Positions 55,268 to 64,000 of a stretch of DNA of 64,000 nt are shown here, one piece after another (within the stretch, counting starts at the first letter, position 1; every line of letters starts with the position of its first letter). The DNA lies in contig CM057227.1 in NCBI GenBank assembly GCA_029891385.1, positions 58,777,567 through 58,841,566 on the forward strand, written 5' to 3'. Position numbers and translations under genes: made by a program. The DNA comes from Erythroxylum novogranatense. Taxonomy: Eukaryota; Streptophyta; Magnoliopsida; Malpighiales; Erythroxylaceae. The notes under the pieces were generated by a model, which was given only the letters and a program-made list of their open reading frames with translations, searched no databases and had not been told where the DNA came from.

Positions 55268-58200
55268 ATGTCAAATGACTCAGATCCCTTTCCGCATCTT
55301 TGGGATCAAGTTCAAGTGCATGCTGGTGATGTTGGGCATGCTGATGCCCAAGGACATGCTGATGATGTTGAGTTCAAGACGGAGAATCCCAAAGAAATTG
55401 AGGAACCTGAAGATCATCGACCAATGTAACTTTTTCTTGGCTTACTTATCTTCTCCTTCAACTTTGAATAAGCCGTTGTAACATGCAGAGTCTGGGAGTA
55501 AATAACAGATTTCAGATACAAAGACAAGAATTTGATCTGAGGAGGGGAATTTTTGGTTTTACAAGGAAATCAATGAGAGCTATGAAGAACGTTAAAGGGA
55601 AGTCAACCCTTAATTTACCTAAAATTTATGCCTAAAAATGTTGTAAGGAAGTTGGGCTGTGGCTAAAGATTTTCGTTTAGCGCTCAAACATTTAGGTCTG
55701 GTTCTGACGATTTACTTGGATGAAATACGATGTTCCTGCCTTAACCTATTTGGTCACTGAGGAAATCCAGTGATTAATGATTTAGCGAGAATAGACTTGG
55801 TAAATGTCAAAACAGTAGCTTGCTGATTTAAGCATGAAGAACTTCTAAAGCGTCCCTAGGCTACAAGATGTTTTCTAAACATTACTACCACCCCCCACCA
55901 TCTAAAATGACTATTTAACCATCAAAGGGTTTGGGTTCTTCAAATGAACAGTAGAAACTGCATTCTTCTCTTACCTAGCCTTTGCCAAGTGAGGGTGCTG
56001 CAGTATTTGTGCAACGCTCTTACTTTGGTGTTATTGAAGTATCTATTGGTGCGTCTAAAATTTTCCATATAATTTTGTCTCCGAGTTTTTTTTTTCCCTA
56101 AAGCTGTCAGTTTTTCTATAAATAGATCAAATTTTAGTAAGCTGTTACAAATGTTTGCTAAAGCATTCAATTTTTCTATATAAAGATCGAACTTAAGTAA
56201 GCCGTTTTCTGGATGAAGGAAGTATTTATCTCTTGCAGCCAACGAAGGTATCAAAATTGGTATTCACTTCCCTTGGGTATCCTTTTTAGGGACTTGGGAT
56301 TTAGAAGGCTCACACCTCTTGTGACCCATTGGCTTGTTGCTTCGTAAAGTAGGGAGAACTTTCTAAGTTAGAGTTTGGTCCTAGGATTTCTAAGCTAATA
56401 GATATCTGGTTCCTTGATCTACTGGCATCCTATTTAAACTAGAATAATGCTAGTGAACTAGATTCTGGGGTTAGTTTAAAATGCATTGTAAGGTGCTTTT
56501 GAGAATTCGAGTCAAAGAAGCTATGGGTCATTAAAATGATTAATTCTGAATTATAGTTGTTAGCTGATCAATTCATTCTTTTCTGTTACCACTGGATATT
56601 GGCTTGGCTCAAAATCATTTGATTAATTTTTTTTTATGGTTGCATGCTTTGTTTTTCTTTTACATTTACAGTAGCTGGAGCACACCAACCACAGTGAGCT
56701 CACAGCAAAATGAGCAAGTTGATTTTCATAATCATCATAATGGTGGGACAGTGGAGGATGACAATATTCTTTGGCCAGTACTACCGGGTGAATCTGGGGA
56801 AGGTTTGCCCTATGCACCATCCAATTGGCCAGCTCCTGGTGATAATTGGACCTGGAGAGTAGGAAGGAGATTTAGCGGTACTGGGTATTTCCAGGATAGA
56901 TTTCTGACTCCTCCTAAGCGGTTAAGGAAGACCCCTGGTTGGAAACAGTTTGCTAGCAAACCTTCAATTGAAAATTTTATTCGATCAACATTCCCTGATG
57001 CAGATGTTCAAGCATTTTTTGCGTCTTTTACTTGGAAGATTCCAGTAAAAGCGGTGACTCCAGCCAAAGGTTAGCTGCAGATTAGTCTGGCACAAATTTT
57101 TAATTATCCTGTCTCCTTATTAGGGAGTTTAAATCTTGGTCTAGGATTTGCATACTTCTCTTTCACCACATAGATATTTCCTTTGCATTTTTCTTAAATT
57201 GGCTACTAGATCAATTCTTTACATTTATGTTTGTCATTGGCTCTGTCAGATAATATCCAAACTCACCTATTTGTTTATTATATCATTGTGTAGTGAAAAT
57301 GATGGAATGAATTTGATCATTATTTACTGTGGAGTTAGCTATATATTAGCTTAATTGCAACTTTATTGAGCTAATTTTGTGCTTTTATAGGGTAAAAGCT
57401 AGGAGTTCCATGCTTAAATTTTAAGAGGTCGAATAGAGTGGAAAATGAAATGGGAAGATTGGGATTGGTGTAAAGAATTGAGATCCTCAAATGTTTAGGA
57501 ACTAAAAGAATGTGTTAATCCAAATCAGTGAGAACAGCTTATCATATTTTTGCATTCAGCATAAATTGTTTCAGATTGCTGTGTAAACCAAAGGATTCTG
57601 GAGTGGTGAAATAACAAACAAGGTCAATTAACTCTGGATCTTATTTTTCTTTCCAAATTTATGCAGTTTTAGCTTCTATTGTTTTGTACATGAAAGGAAA
57701 TAACTATGGGAATTATCACAGTATCTATCACAAATGCAATCATCTGAATACTCCCCAGAGGCATTAGTTTTGCCTCAATTGTCGTGAATGCATATGACAT
57801 AATATGCAGAGATTCAGACACCTTTTAATGTTTATGGTGCGGTTGGTCATACTATTCCTGAACTTCAGAAGCATACTTCCTTTCCTTTAATACAATTTTT
57901 GGTAGTCTCCTGTTCTCATCTTTTTTATAAAGTCCAATTCCATTAATTATATGCTGAACCACCCTTCATTCCTCATTTTATGATATTCCCTATATTTTGT
58001 TGAGTAAAGCTGACTGCGAGTTGTTAGCAACCTTTTTCAATTGCAAGCAATTGGTGAGTTGCAAGTAATTGCTAGAATTTTATTTCGCTGAGCAACCTAT
58101 TTTGAATAACGGTGGATATCTCTACTTTATTCTAACAAATGTCTTTGATGCAGTGCAATTGGACTCAGTTTCTTTTGAGACCCCTCCCCCGCCAGAAAAA

Positions 58201-59184
58201 GAGAAGGTTGATGAAATGAAGGAAGATGTCCGCCGATCCAGCAGGCCGAGAAGGAAGCCTCCGCAGAATGTGACATTGGGTATTGAAGAAGATGGGGGAG
58301 AGGTTCCTCATTCTGGCCGTAAGAAAAGAAAGCCGAATGCAACAGGTTCATCATCCACACCTAAGCAAAGAACTAGGAGATCGTATAAAAAATCTGTCCC
58401 ATATTCAGCAGTAGGTTCTGAAGGAGATAAACAAGATCCTACCCCGCAAGAACTTGCACTTGATTTAATTCCAGAGGATTTTGATAACTATCTTAATTCT
58501 CTGGATGATATTATTACCCAGCCAGTGGATGAGTCTGTAGGGCCAACTTATGCAGCTGTTGATTCCCACCCCAATCTTGATGACATGGTTGAAGCCCGGA
58601 TTAAGCTTTCCTCTCTGCTTGTCATGGATTTTCCTTCATTAATAGTGTCTAGAAACATTTCTGAACTTACAAGTCTAGCATCCAAACTTCGGAAGGATCC
58701 CTATTTGAGTGCTGAACAACTTGTTAAGTTGAAGCTGATTGAAGATATGCCGATGTTTAGTGAGGTCTATATGGAGAGCAGGGAAATGATAGACCAAGTT
58801 GACAAATGTTTTGCTATCCTTGATGCAAATAAGACCAAGGTTACATCTTTGAAGAGCGAGTATAATGAGCTGAAGGACAAAGCAGACCAGCTGCAATCAC
58901 AGGTAGATTCTAGCTTACTGACTGTGAAAGAAATTGACAATCAAATTGCACAACTCCAGTCGTGGAGAGCAGAGCTTATTGGTAAAATTGAGACTGATAA
59001 GGAATCAAAGATGAAGCTCAATGCAGCTCAAAGAGTGGTGGCTAGTGAAATTCCTGGACTTGTGCAAGAGATTCAGCTCGCCAATGGCAAAGTGCCAGAA
59101 TGGGTGCTAAAGAAGAGAAATGCCGAGAACCGTGAAGCTGAAGTTCTTGCCAAATATTCCCCTCTTAAAGGATTCTCTCTTTAA
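55268..59184 (+). CDS. Host gene: plant-specific nuclear-type coiled-coil protein, unknown function
   Basis: Predicted exons 55268-55425, 56672-57069 and 58154-59184, with GT/AG introns and matching phases, give 528 residues. Start: MSNDSDPFPHLWDQ, first ATG in the frame of exon 2. Residues 84-180 form a conserved-looking Trp/Phe-rich domain (LWPVLPGESGEGLPYAP, NWTWRVGRRFSGTGYFQD, FPDADVQAFFASFTWKIP), remembered as a plant domain of unknown function (possibly DUF7081, unverified). Residues 212-265 hold three basic clusters (RRSSRPRRKPP, GRKKRKP, KQRTRRSYKK), likely nuclear signals. Residues 391-480 are a coiled coil (YNELKDKADQLQSQVD). A 5' UTR intron probably ends at AG 55234, since CATGTTTTAG precedes the leader. 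Codon usage and splice sites look healthy; no lesion was seen. It may be chromatin-linked, but that is a guess. Confidence 0.85.
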
Positions 59185-60610
59185 ACGATGGTCTTCAACT
59201 TAAATGCGGAATAATGGGATAGTGTTTGTATGATCTCGTTCCTGTTAAACTTAAACCCTGTTTCGTGTATGATACTGTAGTTTTGATGCTTTTGACTTAA
59301 TTTTAACTTGATTTTGATGCCTCCTATGGGGAATTGAGTGATTGACTATGCTGTAGACAGGACTGATTTTCTATGGTAAACTTTACTGTCCCCAATAGGT
59401 TGTTTTATAGAATGCTTTAGAGTCAACCAACCTTCTGTTGCTACATTTCCCTGGATTATCAGTTTCACCAGAGGATGTGAATGTCCTGAACTTGGAGGTT
59501 TAGTAACATGAGATCAGGCTTTATGCAAGTACAACATGTTTGGTAGCTTTGTAATTAGGCCATATATCCTGGAAGTGGTTTTAAAAAACAATTTAAAGAA
59601 CTCTGGATAAGTTCATACTCTATGGATGGCAGATGATCAACCCCTCCTTAGCTCGGGAAGCCTAAGAGTTTGACCTTTTCCTTTCCCTTTGGTTATTATG
59701 GACTTAAAAGTCTCCTTTTTGCGAATTTGAAGGAAACGCATTTGAGAACTAACGAACGGATTATGTTTGATCAAACATTAGATGTTTATACCTGACCCGT
59801 CAAAGCATCAATCACTGTTCTTCAGCACAGAGATCCAATAGCATATTTCTACTAAATTAAAAAAGGAAGAAATATAGAGAATTGCTAATAAATCACTCAA
59901 CTTCCATGGATTAATTGATCTTTTAGAATCTAATAAAATCAAACAAACAAAACAAGAATGGAGCAATTATGTACCCAAAACAATATGAAATAAGAAACCC
60001 ATTTACGAACCTCAGACTGTTGCTACGAAATAAAATACCACAAGTATTCCTGTAGCAGAATTCACAATTTTAAACATATAATCAAGAAGATCGTTGGATC
60101 ATCGTTTTCAAGTTCTTCACATTTTGTGGCAGAGGAAGAAAGAAAGATGAAAGTGGTAGAGAGAATAAAGGAAAAGAAAGATGAAAGGAGCGAAGAGAAA
60201 GTTGAAAACTATGGATTTATATATGTATATATATTTAGGTTTCAATCAATCAAACTGTAATATATATATATATATATAGGAGTTTCGGTCAATCAAACTG
60301 GAAAGTTTCACCCTAATTCGGAACTCAAAAATAAAACTTAATCCAACCTAAAACTAAATCAACCTAAGCTAAATTTGTTGATTTCATAATAGGTCATGCT
60401 TCGGTACTTTTGACGTCTCTAATCAAATTAGATAATATCATTAAACTCTATCGTTAGCATTCTCAATGGACATATTTTTCTTCTAGAAAATAATTATGCA
60501 CACAAAGAACACATGGGTGCACTTAAACTTTTTTTTAAAGAAATAAATGAAACAACAAAAGAAAAATAGTTTTCTATATTAGTAGAATTTGCATTCACTA
60601 GCATTTTAAG
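59185..60610. other. Gene 3' flank and intergenic DNA
   Basis: The first few hundred bases are presumably 3' UTR; no clear polyadenylation signal can be singled out. Beyond it lie a purine-rich run (60125-60210) and a TA microsatellite (about 60257-60278). No further gene is supported. Confidence 0.5.
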
Positions 60611-60839
60611 TAAAGATGTCAATAGGTCAGGTCAGGTCCGAGCTTCCCCTAGCCCAACCTTGGGCTATGGTGGCTAGTGGCCGGGCCACGGGTTGGGATG
60701 GGTTGGCCCGTGGCCCGATGGGCCATAAGCCGGACGGGTTGATTTTTTTAACGACGTCGCTTTGGAAATAACGGTTGAGTCCGATTTTGGCTTGGGTTGA
60801 TCGGGCCGAAATTAGACTAGGTCCTTTTTGACATTTCTA
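60611..60839. mobile_element. hAT-like MITE
   Basis: It starts TAAAGATGTCAATAGGTC, and the reverse complement of its end reads TAGAAATGTCAAAAAGGACC, an imperfect terminal inverted repeat of the TAGRGATGTCAA type common in plant hAT elements. The inside is GC-rich with GGGTTGGGATGGG and CCCGTGGCCCGATGGGCC repeats. The flanks (ATTTTAAG and CATTTGAG) agree at five of eight positions, so an eroded eight-base target duplication is possible. Confidence 0.65.
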
Positions 60840-61169
60840 CATTTGAGTATCCACTTAATAAATTATCGGGTACACGCAATAATTCATAAACTAAGGCTCC
60901 GTTTGTTTTCGTTTTTTTTTTTCTTGTTTCTTGTTATGGTTTGTATAAAAAAAGAAACTTCATCTTAAATCACATTTGGTTCTTTACTGTTTTATTATGC
61001 TATTTTCAAAAATAAAAAACTATAACGGTTTTACTAAAACGAAAAAATTACGTTTCCGTAATATTTGATAACAGAAAATTATGTTTCCCTAACACACAAA
61101 AACCTGTTGTTTTTCACCAAAACTAGTTTTCTTTCTGCGCTGACTTAGCATCTTTAGAGTTTTGCTGGC
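60840..61169. other. Intergenic, Harbinger-like terminus
   Basis: TAA (60892-60894) followed by GGCTCCGTTTGTTTTCG resembles a Tourist-like end; no matching opposite end was found. The rest is T-rich. Confidence 0.4.
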
Positions 61170-61399
61170 GGTTGATCTAAGTTTGTGTTTATTTTTGCTG
61201 CTTCTTATTGTACTGTATTATTATTCTGTTTCACGTATTTGTTATTTGGGTATGCTTTCGTATCTCTTGGTATTTGTTTTATTTGGTTGATCTAAGTTTG
61301 TGTTTATTTTTGCTGCTTCTTATTGTACTGTATTATTATTCTGTTTCACGTATTTGTTATTTGGGTATGCTTTCGTATCTCTTGGTATTTGTTTTATTT
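61170..61399. repeat. Perfect 115-bp tandem duplication
   Basis: 61170-61284 and 61285-61399 appear identical, each beginning GGTTGATCTAAGTTTGTG and ending GTATTTGTTTTATTT. No difference was seen by eye. Confidence 0.9.
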
Positions 61400-61629
61400 A
61401 TTTCTACGATTTCTCGGGTCTTGTCACTGCTAGAATGATAAGTTGTCTTCATTAAGATGCAAAGGTGGTTATAGTGGTGGGTGGTTGATGATGGTTTTTT
61501 GACAAAAAATTGATCAGAAAAAGGACATGGCACTGGCAGGTTGATCCAAAAACTTCTACATAATATTTTTGGACCCTAGCGTTATGGGGTTGGTAATGAA
61601 TCAATGTTGGGGACATGTCATATATGGCC

Positions 61630-61971
61630 TTAAGGTAAAACTAACAATGTTTTTCCTACTAACTCATTCTCTGAAGATGAAAACAACAATATTGGAGGCA
61701 TTGATACTGGTGCAACCACTGTGTTATCAACCAGTACATGTTGACTTTCTACCGCTGGTTCAGGTGCCAATGTGTGAACAGTTGATGGAGAAGGATACTC
61801 AGGTGAGAGAAGCTCTTTCTTTTCAATTTCTAGAGCTAGAACGTAGTAATACTCAGCAGAGACTGTTTCATTATGTTGTTGTTGTGGGGTTCTACTTGTA
61901 GCAGAAGAGTCAGATGGGTTCTCGCTGGTTAACATAACTGAGAGCAACAAGAAGAGACAAATGTATTTTAA
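61630..61971 (-). CDS. Unrecognised reading frame, hydrophobic start then Pro/Ser-rich
   Basis: The minus strand is open from about 61971. It gives a hydrophobic segment ICLFLLLSVMLTSENP, then SRTPQQQHNETVSAEYYYVL, ALEIEKKELLSPEYPSPSTV and a Pro/Val-rich tail ending at 61630, about 110 residues. The hydrophobic start could be a signal peptide and NET an N-glycosylation site. No ATG opens the frame, since a TAG precedes it; only an internal Met is available. I do not recognise a family. It may be a terminal exon or chance. Confidence 0.25.
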   Translation of the reverse strand, partial: LKYICLFLLLSVMLTSENPSDSSATSRTPQQQHNETVSAEYYYVLALEIEKKELLSPEYPSPSTVHTLAPEPAVESQHVLVDNTVVAPVSMPPILLFSSSENELVGKTLLVLP

Positions 61972-62689
61972 GTACTAGCTGCAACATGGCTTCTGTTGAG
62001 CAACAATATGATATAAGTCAAGGGTTTCGTCTATGGAAAAATGTTGGAATAACATGCAAATCATGTTTTCATATATACTTTTTTGCATCTGGAAGATGTG
62101 GCTTTCGATAAGAAGAACGAGAATTGCATGAAAAAAATGGTGGGTGACAGGCGTTCTGTATCTGGCATTAAAATGCACCTATTTATGTGCCTTTCATGCA
62201 ATAGTACGTGCCTTTCATACATTAAATGCATTTCTTTTTCTTTTTTATGGTGGAAGTCTCAACACATACATACATTCTCTTGTCCAAAAGCAACACTAGT
62301 TACGAGCAAAAACTATAAACAAAATAAAAGAGAACAGTAAATGAGAAGATGCGTGCAATCATCTCCCGTACGCTTTTATATATCCTCTGCTGCTGCCACT
62401 TACTATTGATCCTCAGTCTTCGTTCTATTACGCAAGTTATATAGCTATTTTTTAGTTTACAAAACTTGATCAGAACTTGAAAACTCTGAGAGTTATTGCC
62501 TAAAGATGATGACGAAGACGAGCAAATTCATCAGAAAAACCCAAAATTGCCATTGTCAAAGTTGAAAACATAACTGAAGGGATCATAGTGGAAACTAAAA
62601 CTGGACCTGGACCTACTAGTCTTCTTGTTCTTCTTCACTTGTCTCTCAATTTCAGCTCTAACCCTCCAAAACAAGCTCCTCAACTTTCT
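61972..62689. other. Intergenic DNA
   Basis: No gene supported. A TATATATCC box at about 62378 is followed by an ATGATGACGAAGACGAGC start at 62506 with only about 20 codons before a stop; this is weak evidence for a promoter. Confidence 0.4.
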
Positions 62690-63595
62690 CTTCCCACATA
62701 GGACATCCGATTGACTTGATTCTTGCGACGTTGGATTCCTAAGATAATTATCTGAATCCTCATAGAAAATTATGAATTTTTGAGATTTAATTAAGGATGA
62801 TTAATTTAATCAAAGTGAGTTGACTCATTTTCTGAATATGGTTTAGTATTTTGCGAAATTTGGGATCTGTGGTGATCCGATTGAAGTGATTTTTGAGGCG
62901 AAATAAAATTAAGACATGGGGCTACAAATCGTATGAAGAAATGAAATGTCAATTTTGCCCCTAAGACCTTCAAATTATGAATGGAAGTTCGGATTAGAGT
63001 GTAGTTTTTAGATTAGGAATATCTGAGAGTATTTTGAGCGTAACTTTTGATCTGGGAATCGAAATGAGGTGATTCTTATTTTGAATTAAACTAGAGACAT
63101 AAGGCTACAATTTTTAGGAAGACATCGAGTTTCAATTTTGTGTTTAAAAATATTAATTTCTGAATGGAAATAATCGTACATAGAAAATGTGTTGGAATAT
63201 GAAAATGTCGGAAATGTTTTGAGCATAATTTTTGATGTAGTGCTCCGAATTGGATGATTCTTATGGCATTATGAAATTAAGACATAGAGGAATAATTCTC
63301 TAGAAAGAAATTTTGACAAATTTCTTCAATTTGATAGTGCAAAACATGTCCGCAAGTGAGAATAACTTAAAGGAAAGTGTAGGGGCAATTTTGGAATTAG
63401 GCTAAAGAGTAAGGGTAATTTGGTCAATTACTCATCATTTAAATGACATGGCATATAAATGTTAAGTGGGCTGCAGTATAATGCTAAGAATCACGATTTT
63501 TCTAGAGGAGGAAAGAAGAAATAAGAAGAAAGAATAAGAGAAGAAGGAGAAAGAGGAGAAGTTCATTCGGCCATGGAGAAGAAGATGGAACCTTA
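62690..63595 (+). mobile_element. Ty3/gypsy LTR fragment
   Basis: About 62696-63560 parallels 29025-29500 and nearby LTR sequence: ACATCCGATTGA, then TTAATCAAAGTGAGTT, TGGTTTAGTATTTT and a closing purine-rich leader (63510-63560). By eye the copies differ at very roughly a third of positions. It is cut on the right by a MITE at 63596. Confidence 0.65.
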
Positions 63596-64000
63596 GGCCC
63601 TGTTTGGTTGAATGCTAATTAATGGAATGGAATGGAATGGAAGGGAAGGGAATGGAATGGTTTATAATGGAATGGAATGTAATATAGTAAAAAGTTGTTT
63701 GGGAAGGATGGAAGGGTTCATAATGTAATATAGTGAAACATTGTTTGGAAGATGGATGGAATGGAATGTAATGTATAATAAATGACTTTTATACCCTTTA
63801 TATTAAAATGGTTGTTGTAGGAGGTTTATTATTTTATTATTAATTATATAAAATATTAGTATTAATTATTTAATATATTTTATTTTATTTTATATGATTT
63901 ATATTAAAATAATTTATTTATATAAAATATATAAAACAATTAAAGAATTTTTTTACATATTTTCTATTTTCATTAATAATTTTTTATTAAATTTATTATT
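63596..64000 (+). mobile_element. Tourist-like MITE, second copy (runs past window)
   Basis: TTA (63593-63595) is followed by GGCCCTGTTTGGTTG, a typical PIF/Harbinger Tourist-like terminus. GGAATGGAATGGAATGG repeats and AAGTTGTTTGGGAAGGATGG follow; the latter matches the site where the gypsy element split the MITE at 45880. The right end is outside the window or hidden in the AT-rich tail. Confidence 0.75.

Noticed and set aside
62506..62570. Short gene starting MMTKTSKFIRKTQ
   Set aside because: Stops after about 20 codons and no exon continuation could be supported.

Overview
The window looks like a heterochromatic or TE-dense euchromatic stretch of a flowering-plant nuclear genome, most likely a eudicot. 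It is AT-rich and dominated by nested plant-type LTR retrotransposons (Ty3/gypsy with plant PBS types, Ty1/copia of the SIRE/Maximus kind), PIF/Harbinger and hAT-like DNA transposons, and it has one intron-containing host gene. I saw no rRNA, tRNA, CRISPR array or bacterial operon structure. The species cannot be fixed from the sequence alone.

Layout. 1-13871 is a nest read from outside in: a plus-strand Ty3/gypsy element (integrase tail plus 3' LTR, 10562-13871) was hit by a minus-strand Ty1/copia element (4408-10561). That copia element was cut inside its reverse transcriptase by a minus-strand gag/pol-less element with an Athila/Tat-type PBS (1077-4407), which abuts a plus-strand gypsy LTR (1-1076). 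The missing halves should lie left of the window. 13872-15000 holds a decayed Athila-type gag, and 15001-20230 is AT-rich with no gene I can support. 20231-21035 is a GRAS transcription-factor pseudogene (SCL32-like). 21036-21734 is an LTR-like fragment, 21735-28698 a minus-strand SIRE-like copia, and 28699-33600 a Ty3/gypsy deletion derivative with almost nothing between PBS and PPT.

33804-53735 is a fossil autonomous PIF/Harbinger transposon whose two genes both survive as interrupted pseudogenes. The Myb/SANT-like ORF is split three codons before its end by a 10-kb SIRE-like copia (34424-44508, target duplication TTATG). The DDE transposase is split by a Tourist-like MITE (45761-53490, target duplication TAA), and that MITE is split by a 7.4-kb Ty3/gypsy element (45881-53253, target duplication GGGAG). 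Removing the insertions restores the reading frame at each break.

54780-59550 is the one convincing host gene: three coding exons predicting a 528-residue, basic, coiled-coil, probably nuclear plant protein of unknown function. 59551-64000 is intergenic, with a hAT-like MITE, a perfect 115-bp tandem duplication, a gypsy LTR fragment and a second Tourist-like MITE.

The most unusual signal is in the LTRs. Several unrelated LTRs carry short-period arrays built on small palindromes: a 24-bp period around CGTCGCGACG in three LTRs, a 20-bp period just upstream of a TATA box in a fourth, and AAGTCGACTT in both the LTR and the 3' leader of a SIRE-like copia. Three diverged gypsy LTRs also share a 50-bp G-box module and a hairpin followed by a pyrimidine tract. 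These look like conserved cis-elements rather than coding remains. All boundaries were read by eye; no alignment or database search was run.
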